Shown piece after piece: positions 26,071 to 33,744 of a stretch of DNA of 64,000 nt. Position numbers and translations under genes: made by a program. Origin of the DNA: Nannocystis punicea (GTDB lineage: Bacteria > Myxococcota_A > Polyangia > Nannocystales > Nannocystaceae); NCBI RefSeq assembly GCF_026965555.1, contig NZ_CP114040.1:7600001-7664000 (forward strand). Reading direction: 5' to 3'. Numbering within the stretch: the first letter of the stretch is position 1; each line of letters begins with the position of its first letter. The notes beneath the pieces are model-generated. The model ran no database searches, was not told the DNA's origin, and worked only from the letters and a program-made list of their open reading frames with translations.

Positions 26071-26117
26071 GGGCCCGGCCGGCCCCGCGTGTTAGACTCG
26101 GGCGCCGCAGGCGACGC

Positions 26118-27719
26118 GTGGACGAGGCAGGCGACAGCACGTTCCCGAATTGGCCCGAGCTGCGGCGCCTCTTCACCTACGACGAGCTCGTCGGCAAGGT
26201 CCTCCAGGGCCGCTACGAGGTCGTGAGGCGGCTCGGCGCCGGCGGCATGGGCGTGGTGTTCCTCGCCCGTCACGTCCACCTCGACAAGCTGTTCGCGCTC
26301 AAGATCATCAGCGCGCGCTACCTCGACGAGCCCGAGATCGGCCGCCGCTTCCTGCTCGAGGCCCAGGCCGCCTCGAAGATCGATCACCCCAACGTGGTCG
26401 GGATCACGGACTTCGGCCCGCCCGAGGCCGGCCCGACCTTCTTCGTGATGGAGTTCCTCGAGGGCGAGGACCTCGCCCGCACGCTCGCCCGCGAGGGCCC
26501 GCTGGCCTGGCCGCGCGCGCTCCACATCGTCGCCCAGATCGCCCGTGCGCTCGCGGCGGCGCACCAGCGCGGCGTGGTCCACCGCGACATCAAGCCGCAG
26601 AACTGCCTCCGCGTCGACCGCGACGGCGACCCCGACTTCATCAAGGTCCTCGACTTCGGCCTCGCCAAGATCCTCTCGGGCACCAACAAGAGCACCTGGA
26701 CGGTCGGCGGCTCGCCGGGCTACATCGCCCCCGAGATCTACCGCGGCGGCCGCACCGACCACCGCGTCGACATCTTCGCCCTCGGCGTCGTCCTCCACAC
26801 CCTCCTGCTCGGCCGCCTGCCCGCCCAGTCGCCCAGCGACGTCGAACTGCCGCCGCGCGCCCCCGTCCTCCACACCACCGACCTGCCCGCGCCGCTGCGC
26901 GCCGTCATCGACCGCGCCACCGCCGAGGACCCCGAGCGCCGCTACCCGTCGGCCGACGCCCTCCTGGCCGCCCTCGCCGAAGCCCGCGCCGCCCTCGAGA
27001 GTTTTTCAAGACATGTCCCCCAAAACATGTCTGAAAGGTCAACTCGGCCGGTCCGCCGCGGCCTGTTCCTCGCCGCCTCGCTCGGCGGCGCGCTGGCCGT
27101 CGCGTTCGCGGCCGCCAGCACTCGCGAAGCCTCCGGCGACGCGGCCGGGCCGGCGCAAACCGCTCCCGACCCGCTCGCGCGGACCGTCGTGGCGGCCGAC
27201 GCGACCGCCGCTGGCCCCGCCGCGCCAGCCCGCGACGCCGGAGCAGGTGGTCCCGCGCCCGCCCCCGCAGGAGCGCTCGCGCCTGACCGCGCACCGTCGA
27301 GCTCTGCTCCCACGCCTGCCCTCGCGCCCGGCCCTCGGCCCCGCGACGCGCAGGCCACGATCGACCCACCGGCAGGCCCCGAGGACATGTCCGAAAGGAC
27401 ACTACCCAAAGGACCTGCCCGAAACGCCAGCGCCGGCCGACCGCAAAAGCAGCTCGCGCCGTTCGATCCGTCGGCCGCCCGGGCCCAGCTCGAGCGCCGC
27501 GCCGCCGACGTGCGCGCCTGCAAGGCCGACTCGAGCTTCCGCACCATGAGCGCGACCGTCCGCCTCGCCGGCACCGTCTCCGTCTCCCCGCGAGGGAAGG
27601 CCACGGTCGCGCTCCCGGCCGGCTACGACGTGAGCCCCTGCCTGGAGCGCCTGGTAGCAGGCACCCGCTTCCGCCCCAGCCTCGACGGCGGCGAGTTCGC
27701 CTTCACCTTCCTGCTGTGA
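26118..27719 (+). CDS. Eukaryote-like Ser/Thr protein kinase, membrane-anchored, with C-terminal AgmX/PglI-like domain
   Basis: The protein has 533 aa from GTG 26118. The kinase domain (about 35-295) has GAGGMG (P-loop), ALKII (Lys), HRDIKPQN (catalytic loop), DFGLAK (Mg) and SPGYIAPE (activation segment). A linker, one membrane helix (RGLFLAASLGGALAVAFAAA) and an Ala/Pro-rich region follow. The last about 75 residues, with paired Cys (VRACKAD, VSPCLERL) and a beta-rich pattern, resemble the AgmX/PglI-type C-terminal domain of gliding and TonB-like proteins. It probably senses extracytoplasmic signals and phosphorylates cytoplasmic targets. Two repeat arrays flank the membrane region (SRHVPQNMSERS; EDMSERTLPKGPARN). 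Confidence 0.92.
   Translation: MDEAGDSTFPNWPELRRLFTYDELVGKVLQGRYEVVRRLGAGGMGVVFLARHVHLDKLFALKIISARYLDEPEIGRRFLLEAQAASKIDHPNVVGITDFGPPEAGPTFFVMEFLEGEDLARTLAREGPLAWPRALHIVAQIARALAAAHQRGVVHRDIKPQNCLRVDRDGDPDFIKVLDFGLAKILSGTNKSTWTVGGSPGYIAPEIYRGGRTDHRVDIFALGVVLHTLLLGRLPAQSPSDVELPPRAPVLHTTDLPAPLRAVIDRATAEDPERRYPSADALLAALAEARAALESFSRHVPQNMSERSTRPVRRGLFLAASLGGALAVAFAAASTREASGDAAGPAQTAPDPLARTVVAADATAAGPAAPARDAGAGGPAPAPAGALAPDRAPSSSAPTPALAPGPRPRDAQATIDPPAGPEDMSERTLPKGPARNASAGRPQKQLAPFDPSAARAQLERRAADVRACKADSSFRTMSATVRLAGTVSVSPRGKATVALPAGYDVSPCLERLVAGTRFRPSLDGGEFAFTFLL
27009..27050. repeat. 14-bp palindromic repeat array, 3 units, in the kinase juxtamembrane linker
   Basis: AGACATGTCCCCCA, AAACATGTCTGAAA and a weak third unit total 42 bp. 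AGACATGT / ACATGTCT is a perfect 8-bp inverted repeat. The array sits exactly between the kinase domain and the membrane helix. Confidence 0.8.
27383..27424. repeat. 14-bp palindromic repeat array, 3 clean units, intragenic
   Basis: GGACATGTCCGAAA, GGACACTACCCAAA and GGACCTGCCCGAAA make exactly 42 bp, or 14 codons, in the extracytoplasmic linker of the kinase. Each spacer ends in an A run; the first gives a GAAA tetraloop hairpin. Confidence 0.88.
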
Positions 27720-27745
27720 GCCGCTCGCGCCGGCCTCGGTATTTC

Positions 27746-27837
27746 GCGTCTGTCCCCAAGGACATCCTCAGCCCGCCTGCTGCCGCCGACTCCCTCTCAC
27801 GGGAGCCGATCATCTGTCCGAAAGGACATCATCATCG
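27746..27837. repeat. Two 14-bp palindromic repeat loci between convergent kinase and sigma-factor genes
   Basis: 27746-27773 (TGTCC-CCAA-GGACA) and 27810-27837 (TGTCC-GAAA-GGACAT) both lie in the 159-bp convergent gap. The second forms a perfect stem capped by a GNRA-type loop. Confidence 0.85.
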
Positions 27838-27878
27838 CTCGCCCCGACTCGTGGAGCCCCGCTCCGCCGAGACGGCCC

Positions 27879-28532
27879 TCACCCGGGCGCCGGCCCGAGC
27901 CCCATCCGCGTCAGCTGGGCGTCGAGGCGCTCCTTGGCCACGCGCAGCCGGCTCTTGGCCGTGTTCTTGGGGATCTCGTAGACCGCGGCGATCTCGGCGC
28001 TGGTCATCTCCTGGGCGTAGCGCAGCTCGAGCAAGATCTGCAGGTCGAGCGGCAGCTTGCGCAGCGCCGCCGACAGGCGCTTGAGCTTCGCGTGCGCCGA
28101 CACCAGCCGGCTCGGCGACGGCGACAGGTCCTCGAGCGACGACAGGCTCGGGTCGAACTGGGCCGCGCGGGTCTTCTTGCGGTAGTGCGCGAACAGGACG
28201 AAGCGAGCCGTCCCGTAGAGGTAGGCGCGGAAGCTCGCGGCGATCGGCTCGCCGGCCACCACCTCCTCGCCCGGGACCACGAAGCGGTCACGCGCGTGCG
28301 TCAGCGCCTCCCACGTCTGCTGCGCCAGGTCGTCGACCTCGAAGTCGCGGACCTTGTCGGCGAAGAAGCGGACCACCTGCGGCCCGTAGTGGCGCACCAG
28401 CCCGTCGCCCGCGCGGGTGTCCCCGGCCCGCCAGGCCGCCAGCAGCGCCAGGTCCTCGTCGTTGCGGGCCATCGCCGCCGCGCGCGGGCCCCCGGGCTCG
28501 GCCTGGTCTTCGGGACTGGTGGGCTTCGACAT
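27879..28532 (-). CDS. ECF-type RNA polymerase sigma factor
   Basis: The protein has 217 aa from ATG 28532. Region 2 is recognisable (LALLAAWRAGDTRAGDGLVRHYGPQVVRFF ... DDLAQQTWEAL). Region 4 contains the helix-turn-helix LRYAQEMTSAEIAAVYEIPKNTAKSRLRVAKERL. A linker of about 60 residues separates them. It directs RNA polymerase to a specific promoter set. No anti-sigma gene is adjacent; the upstream co-directional neighbour is the Cys-rich lipoprotein. It may respond to the convergent Ser/Thr kinase, but that is inference from position. Confidence 0.9.
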   Translation of the reverse strand: MSKPTSPEDQAEPGGPRAAAMARNDEDLALLAAWRAGDTRAGDGLVRHYGPQVVRFFADKVRDFEVDDLAQQTWEALTHARDRFVVPGEEVVAGEPIAASFRAYLYGTARFVLFAHYRKKTRAAQFDPSLSSLEDLSPSPSRLVSAHAKLKRLSAALRKLPLDLQILLELRYAQEMTSAEIAAVYEIPKNTAKSRLRVAKERLDAQLTRMGLGPAPG

Positions 28533-28586
28533 GCGGGGCGGGTCGCGAGGATCGCACGACCCGCCCCGACCTCCAAGGCCCCTGAA

Positions 28587-29867
28587 TCAGCCGCCGGCCA
28601 GCGCCGCGCTGATCTCGCCCACCGCCGACACGCTCCCGCTCAGCGCGCCCGAGCCGCTCTGGATGAGCGTACCCACGGACTCGAGCTCGGCCAGCGCGCA
28701 GGGGAGCCCGAGCGACGCTCGAAGATCGACGCCGACCTCCCCGGGCAATGACGCCAGCAGATTCACCGCCGCATCGCCCAACCTTGCCCCGGCCCCGAGC
28801 ACCAGCTCGGCCCGCGCACCTGCGGCCAGCAGGCCGGCGTAGCGCAGGCGGAAGCCCTCGACCCACGCCTTGAACTTGGCCTTGTCCTCGTCCTCGAAGT
28901 CACCCTTCCACTGCCACAGGATCTCGAGCGACGGCGGCGTGCACTGGGCCTGCATCTTCGCCTCGGCCTCGACGCTCGCCTCGCACTCGGCCTTGGCCTT
29001 CGGCGGCACCACCTCGCCGTCGCACGAGCCGTCGCACTGGGCGCTGGCGTCGGCCGCGGCCTGGCAGCGCACCTCCGCGCCGGCCTCGCACTGGCCGTCG
29101 GGCGCCTCGTACTCGCACGAACCCTGACAATTGCCGGTGCATTCGGCCCCGGCCTTGAGCTCGCAGGTGCCCATGCAGTCGCCCGTGCACTCGCCCGCGC
29201 ACTTGCCATCGGGCCCGATCACGCTGCAGCCCGCGCTGCACTCGCCGTTGCAGGTGCCGTTGCACGTGAAATCGTTCGTCAGCTCGCAGGTGCCGGTGCA
29301 GCTGCCGCTGCACTGCAGATTCGGCGCGGTGCCCTTGCACATCACCTTCGCCGACGCGTCGCAGCTGGCCGACGCGCTGGCGTCGACCGTGCAGGTGCCC
29401 TTGCACTCGACCGAGACCATGCCCGGATCGACCTCCGCGTCGCACTTGGCCGACGCGTCGATCGCCACCTTCGCGTCGACGGTGCAGCGGGGTGGCGCGT
29501 ACTTCACCTTGAGCCCGCCCTCGAGCGCGCCCTCGAGCTTGGCCGAGAGCGCCGCGCGGATGTCCGCCGCGCTCGCGCTGGCGTCGAGCTCGAGCGACAC
29601 CGCGATCGCCCGCAGCTCCGCGTCGACCCCGGCCTTCACCTCGAGCGCCGCCTTGTCGAACCCGACTACCGCGGCGAAGAACGCGTCGACGCTGGCAATA
29701 CCCGAGATCGATGCGTTGCCGTCAGCCAGCCCCTCGTCCGGGCAGCCGAGATCGCAGAGGCCGGTTCCGGGCAGCGGGTTGTTCTCCTGACAACCAGCGG
29801 TCGCAGCGATGAGGAGCCCGAGGCCGAGCGCGACGGTGGAAGAATTGATAACTCGGAACATGTTCAT
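28587..29867 (-). CDS. Lipoprotein with dense Cys/Gly repeat region
   Basis: The protein has 426 aa; ATG 29867 follows AGGAGACA. The lipobox is ATAGC. Two Cys-poor helical regions flank a central block (about 165-310) with some 35 Cys in a loosely periodic pattern such as CSGSCTGTC, CNGTCNGEC, CTGDCMGTC and CTGNCQGSC. This could be a disulphide ladder or a metal-binding surface. The N- and C-terminal parts are rich in Ala, Asp and Lys and resemble the lipoprotein at 32552. Similar proteins seem common in Nannocystineae; I know of no function. The ribosome site lies inside a copy of the 14-bp repeat. Confidence 0.82.
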   Translation of the reverse strand: MNMFRVINSSTVALGLGLLIAATAGCQENNPLPGTGLCDLGCPDEGLADGNASISGIASVDAFFAAVVGFDKAALEVKAGVDAELRAIAVSLELDASASAADIRAALSAKLEGALEGGLKVKYAPPRCTVDAKVAIDASAKCDAEVDPGMVSVECKGTCTVDASASASCDASAKVMCKGTAPNLQCSGSCTGTCELTNDFTCNGTCNGECSAGCSVIGPDGKCAGECTGDCMGTCELKAGAECTGNCQGSCEYEAPDGQCEAGAEVRCQAAADASAQCDGSCDGEVVPPKAKAECEASVEAEAKMQAQCTPPSLEILWQWKGDFEDEDKAKFKAWVEGFRLRYAGLLAAGARAELVLGAGARLGDAAVNLLASLPGEVGVDLRASLGLPCALAELESVGTLIQSGSGALSGSVSAVGEISAALAGG

Positions 29868-29869
29868 TG

Positions 29870-29936
29870 TCTCCTGTCTCAAAAGACTCGTTGTCGTCGA
29901 GGCGCACCTGACCTGACCCCGAGGCCAGGCGATGGA
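29870..29936. repeat. Two 14-bp palindromic repeat loci in the 5' region of the Cys-rich lipoprotein gene
   Basis: 29870-29897 (GTCT-CAAA-AGAC) overlaps the ribosome site of the minus-strand gene. 29909-29936 (CCTGACC-CCGA-GGCCAGG) lies just upstream. Confidence 0.7.
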
Positions 29937-30160
29937 GGTCGATCGCCGGCCTGGATCGCAGGCGCCGGTCCTGCGCGTTCGGCCCAGAGGTGTCGCGACC
30001 CGCCCGGGGGGATCGGATTTTTTTCGCGCGCCCCTCGTGGCCCTCCGCGCGAATCCGCCCATCGCACGAATTCGGCCCTGTAGCCCTACCTATCGCCGGC
30101 TACGCCGCCGAGCCCGCTCCGCAAGTGAGCCCGACCCGGGCGCAACCTCGCGCGCCGCTC

Positions 30161-31705
30161 TCAGTCCGCGAGCGTCACCGTCGGCCGGAACGTCGGCGCT
30201 CGCCGGGCCCGGGTCTTCTGCTCGAACGCGTAGCCCAGCGCCAGCAGCTCGGCCTCGCCGCGCGGCTTGCCGAGGAACACCAGGCCGACCGGCAGCCCGT
30301 GGATGTGCCCCATCGGCACCGTCAGGCTCGGCGTCCCCGCCACCGCGGCGGCAGCATAACCGCCGCCGCCGACCCTGTCCCCGAGGACAGGGTCCGTCGG
30401 CCAGGCCGGGCCCATCGCCGGCGCGACCACTGCGTCGAGCCGGTGCTGCGTCAGCGCCGCGCCGAGCCCCTCGTCCCACGCCAGCCGTCGCGCGGCGGCC
30501 CGCGCCGTCGCGTACGCCGGCGAGTCGAGCCCGCCCTTCTCCTGCGCCTGCTCGAGCAGCTCCTGCCCGAACCACGGCATCACCGCGCGCGCGTGCTCGC
30601 GGTTCCACGCGATCAGCCCCGCCAGCGACGACACCGGCGCGCCCGACTCGCGCAGGTAGCGATCGAGCCCGTCCTTGAACTCGAACAGCAGCGCCTCGAA
30701 CTCGTGCTCGCCCCACTGCTGCCAGGTCGCGAGCTCGACCGGATCGACGACCTCCGCCCCGGCCGCGCGCAGCGACGCCAGCGCCTGCTCGGTGAGCGCG
30801 TCGAGCCGCGGGTCGTCGCCCATCGCCTGGCGCAGCACGCCGATCCGCTTGCCCTGCAGCGCCCCCGGGTCGAGCCCCGCGGTGTAATCACCTGTCCCTT
30901 CGGTCATCCCGTTCAGCAGCAGCGCCGCGTCTCGCACCGTGCGCGCCATCGGCCCCGCGGTGTCCTGCGTGGCCGAGATCGGGATGATGCCGCCTCCGGG
31001 GACGAGGCCCACGGTCGGCTTGAGCCCGACGAGCCCGTGGATCGACGACGGACAGATGATGCTGCCGTCGGTCTCGGTGCCGACGCCGACGGCGGCGAGG
31101 CTGGCCGCGATCGCGGCGCCGGTGCCCGAGCTCGAGCCGCACGGGTTGCGATCGAGCGCGTACGGGTTCTTGGTCTGCCCGCCGCGGCTGCTCCAGCCCG
31201 ACGTCGAGTGGGTCGAGCGGAAGTTGGCCCACTCGCTGAGGTTCGTCTTGCCGAGGATCACCGCCCCGGCCGCGCGCAGCCGCGTCACCAGCGGCGCGTC
31301 GACGCGTGGGCGGTGCTCGGCCAGCGCCAGCGAGCCGGCCGAGTTGACCATGCCGGCGACGTCGATGTTGTCCTTGATCAGCACCGGAACCCCGTGGAGG
31401 GGCCCGCGGACCCGCCCCTGCGCGCGTTCACGATCGAGCGCCGCGGCCTCCTCGCGCGCGCGCGGGTTGAGCTCGATCACCGCCGCGAGCGCCGGCCCCG
31501 CGTCGTCGATCATCGCGATCCGCTCGAGGTACGCGGCCGTCAACGCTGCGGCCGACAACACCCCGGTCTGCATCCGTCGCTGCGCCTCCGCGAGCTCGAG
31601 CTCCACCACGTCGAGCGCGGTGTGTGTCGCGGGGGGCCGCGTTCCCTCGGTTCGTTCACAGCTCGAACACAGCAGCGCGACGACGACGGCCAGAGAGCGA
31701 CGCAT
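30161..31705 (-). CDS. Secreted amidase (amidase-signature family) lipoprotein
   Basis: The protein has 514 aa from ATG 31705. The signal peptide ends LLCSSC (lipobox). The amidase-signature Ser-cisSer-Lys triad is present: Lys 111 in PVLIKDN, a Ser of S192-S194 in GSSSGTGAA, and nucleophile Ser 215 in TDGSIICPSS. The family hydrolyses amide bonds of small molecules or peptides. GatA of the tRNA amidotransferase is a relative, but the signal peptide and absence of gatB/gatC argue against that role. Two repeat copies occur in frame, one a perfect 9-bp hairpin at 30372-30393. The gene is divergent from 31777. Confidence 0.9.
   Translation of the reverse strand: MRRSLAVVVALLCSSCERTEGTRPPATHTALDVVELELAEAQRRMQTGVLSAAALTAAYLERIAMIDDAGPALAAVIELNPRAREEAAALDRERAQGRVRGPLHGVPVLIKDNIDVAGMVNSAGSLALAEHRPRVDAPLVTRLRAAGAVILGKTNLSEWANFRSTHSTSGWSSRGGQTKNPYALDRNPCGSSSGTGAAIAASLAAVGVGTETDGSIICPSSIHGLVGLKPTVGLVPGGGIIPISATQDTAGPMARTVRDAALLLNGMTEGTGDYTAGLDPGALQGKRIGVLRQAMGDDPRLDALTEQALASLRAAGAEVVDPVELATWQQWGEHEFEALLFEFKDGLDRYLRESGAPVSSLAGLIAWNREHARAVMPWFGQELLEQAQEKGGLDSPAYATARAAARRLAWDEGLGAALTQHRLDAVVAPAMGPAWPTDPVLGDRVGGGGYAAAAVAGTPSLTVPMGHIHGLPVGLVFLGKPRGEAELLALGYAFEQKTRARRAPTFRPTVTLAD
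30371..30398. repeat. 14-bp palindromic repeat, perfect 9-bp hairpin, intragenic
   Basis: ACCCTGTCC-CCGA-GGACAGGGT at 30372-30393 is fully self-complementary over 9 bp. It lies in frame within the amidase gene. Confidence 0.85.
30888..30915. repeat. 14-bp palindromic repeat, 2 units, intragenic
   Basis: TCACCTGTCCCTTC and GGTCATCCCGTTCA lie in the amidase gene and encode GMTEGTGDY on the minus strand. Confidence 0.65.
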
Positions 31706-31776
31706 CGAGCGCAGCTTATCCGCGGCTTGACGACGACGCGAGCGCAGCGGACTCTGCAATATCGAGGAGGTGAATC

Positions 31777-32430
31777 ATGGCCGACCGCAAGCCGATCGAA
31801 CCCCTGGCGATCTTCGACTCGATCGTCGTCATCGATGCCACCCCGCTGCTCGGTGATCCCACCGCCCCCAGGACGACCCCGACCCCGTCCCGCGCCGCCG
31901 GCACGAGCGCCCGCGAGCACGACCTCCCGCCGCACGACCCCACCCCGGCCAGGCCGCTGTCGCACGGCCAGCTGCTCGACATCCTGCGCCGCGTCGAGAG
32001 CGTCGACATCAAGCGGCTCGACCGCGGGGACGATCTGCGGATCGGTGATCTGCGGCTGTCGCCGCGTCGACCCTACATCGAGGGTCGCGGTCACCTCGCC
32101 TTCTACGGCGCGCGCGTCCTCGGCGGCGAGGCCGACCTGGCCCAGTTCATGTACGACGATCCCGAGCTGGCGCGGGTCGAGATCTGGCCCACGGGGCTGC
32201 TGCCCGGCGGCTCCTACCTGGCCCAGATCCGCCTGTCGGGGCCGAGCAGCGGCCGGTTCCGCGTCCGCAGCAGCGACATCGGCGGCGGCGAGATCCAGTT
32301 CCCCGCCGGCCCGGGCCGCATCGTCCTCGTCGCCCTGCAGAACGTCGAGTTCGAGCAGGCGCTGCTCAGCGTCGAGGCGGTCGACTGCGTCGGCTGGACC
32401 TTCCACGACGTCTGCTTCACGCCGCTGTGA
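31777..32430 (+). CDS. Soluble protein of unknown function
   Basis: The protein has 217 aa with a very strong ribosome site (GAGGAGGTGAATC before ATG). No signal peptide or membrane helix. The N-terminal 65 residues are Pro/Thr-rich. The C-terminal 150 look like a beta-rich fold (RIGDLRLSPRRPYIEGRG, VEIWPTGLLPGGSYLAQIRL, RIVLVALQNVEFEQALLS). I do not recognise the family. It is divergent from the amidase gene (71 bp between starts). Its stop codon lies inside a repeat array. Confidence 0.75.
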   Translation: MADRKPIEPLAIFDSIVVIDATPLLGDPTAPRTTPTPSRAAGTSAREHDLPPHDPTPARPLSHGQLLDILRRVESVDIKRLDRGDDLRIGDLRLSPRRPYIEGRGHLAFYGARVLGGEADLAQFMYDDPELARVEIWPTGLLPGGSYLAQIRLSGPSSGRFRVRSSDIGGGEIQFPAGPGRIVLVALQNVEFEQALLSVEAVDCVGWTFHDVCFTPL

Positions 32431-32481
32431 TGTCTTTGTAGACATGTCCTCTTCGACATGTCCATGAAGTCACAGCGTGGC
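32426..32481. repeat. 14-bp palindromic repeat array, 4 units
   Basis: TGTGATGTCTTTGT, AGACATGTCCTCTT, CGACATGTCCATGA and AGTCACAGCGTGGC. The array contains the stop of the preceding gene. ATGTCT-TTGT-AGACAT is a perfect stem differing from the consensus by a compensated C-G to T-A pair. Confidence 0.85.
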
Positions 32482-32551
32482 CTCGCGGCCCCAACCGCGC
32501 CGGTCCCGCCGCAGGTGGCGCTGCGGCGGTCGCTCGGCGATACTGCCGACC

Positions 32552-33670
32552 ATGAAGGCCACCATCCGCACCCCCCTCGCGTTCTTGGTCCTCCTGCTCG
32601 CCTGCGACTCCGCGGCCGAAGGCGCCGGCAAGGCCGAGGCGAAGGCCGACATCCAGGCCGACGCCAAGGCGAACGTCCAGCTCGACACCAAGGCGGTCGC
32701 CGACGCGGCCGCGAAGGCGCAGGCGGAGGCCGACGCCCGGGCCAAGCTGGCGGCCGACGCGGCCGCGCAGATCGCAGTCCCACCGCTCAAGGCAGTGGCC
32801 GACGTCGAGGCCGCGATCGGCACCAAGGTCGCGCTGAAGCCCGCCGACCTCGATCTGAAGGGCGTCGTCGACCTGCTGGCGAAGGGCGAGATCCGCACCG
32901 CCGCCGAGCTCGAGCTGTTCCTCAACGCCCCCGGCAGCGCCGCCCACCGCGTCGACTTCGACGTCGACGGCAAGCTCGATTACCTGCAGGTCGTCGAGGT
33001 GCGGCTCGACGGCGACGTCCACTTCGAGCTGCGGGCGGTCCCCTCGAGCAAGCTCGACGCCTCGCTCGCGGTCCTGGTCGCCACCCTCGCCACGATGCGC
33101 GCCGAGGCCGAGGGCGCGCTCAAGGTCGTCGCCACCTACTCGGCGGCGGTCGAGGGCGGCGCCGACCTCAAGTTCGAGCACGACTTCAAGGCCGACTTCA
33201 AGGCCGACGGCGTCGTCCTGGCCGACGCCGGCGCCGGCGCGTTCTTCGGCTGGGCCCTCGACGTGAAGCGCCCCGCGTACGTCAGCGCCCACCTCTCGCC
33301 GGTCGACATCCAGATCGGCGCCGACGGGGCCGCGCAGTTCGCCGGCGACGTCTCGGCCTCGCTCGCGGCCGCCCGCCTCGCCGCCCTGCGCGCCGCGATC
33401 AAGGTCGAGGCGCTGGCGATCGCCGCCATCGACCCGCCCAAGGTCGACATCACGCCGCCCAAGGTCGACGTCAAGGGCGTCGCCAAGGCCAAGGGCGGCA
33501 TCGACATCGACCACTCGGCCAAGGCAGAGAGCTCGGTCAAGGTCGGCTCGGGCGGCGGCGTGAAGGTCGGCGGCGGCGGGATCTCGGTCGGCGGCAGCGC
33601 CGGCGTCTCGGTCGGCGGCGGCGGCAGCGGCAAGGGCAAGGCCGGCGCCGGCTTCAAGATCGGCAAGTGA
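32552..33670 (+). CDS. Ala/Lys-rich lipoprotein with Gly-rich tail
   Basis: The protein has 372 aa from ATG 32552. Lipobox LLLAC (Cys 18). Residues about 20-75 are an Ala/Lys/Asp-rich coiled-coil-like stretch. A folded region follows (about 80-280) containing a calcium-loop-like DFDVDGKLDYL. Then come PPKVDITPPKVDVKG repeats and a Gly-rich tail (VKVGSGGGVKVGGGGISVGG). Probably an outer-surface or periplasmic structural protein. The N- and C-terminal composition recalls the Cys-rich lipoprotein at 28587. No enzyme motif is seen. Confidence 0.8.
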   Translation: MKATIRTPLAFLVLLLACDSAAEGAGKAEAKADIQADAKANVQLDTKAVADAAAKAQAEADARAKLAADAAAQIAVPPLKAVADVEAAIGTKVALKPADLDLKGVVDLLAKGEIRTAAELELFLNAPGSAAHRVDFDVDGKLDYLQVVEVRLDGDVHFELRAVPSSKLDASLAVLVATLATMRAEAEGALKVVATYSAAVEGGADLKFEHDFKADFKADGVVLADAGAGAFFGWALDVKRPAYVSAHLSPVDIQIGADGAAQFAGDVSASLAAARLAALRAAIKVEALAIAAIDPPKVDITPPKVDVKGVAKAKGGIDIDHSAKAESSVKVGSGGGVKVGGGGISVGGSAGVSVGGGGSGKGKAGAGFKIGK

Positions 33671-33671
33671 A

Positions 33672-33741
33672 CACCCTGCGCCCAGGGACATGTCCTCGAG
33701 GACCTATCCCCGGGGACATGCTCTCTCGCACATGTCCGGGC
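33672..33741. repeat. 14-bp palindromic repeat array, 5 units, filling a convergent junction
   Basis: CACCCTGCGCCCAG, GGACATGTCCTCGA, GGACCTATCCCCGG, GGACATGCTCTCTC and GCACATGTCCGGGC in perfect register. The array occupies 70 of the 74 bp between the convergent stops at 33670 and 33745. Confidence 0.92.
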
Positions 33742-33744
33742 GGG

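Noticed and set aside
30161..31705. The amidase as GatA of the Glu-tRNA(Gln) amidotransferase.
   Set aside because: It has a lipoprotein signal peptide and no gatB or gatC nearby, so it is better read as a secreted amidase.
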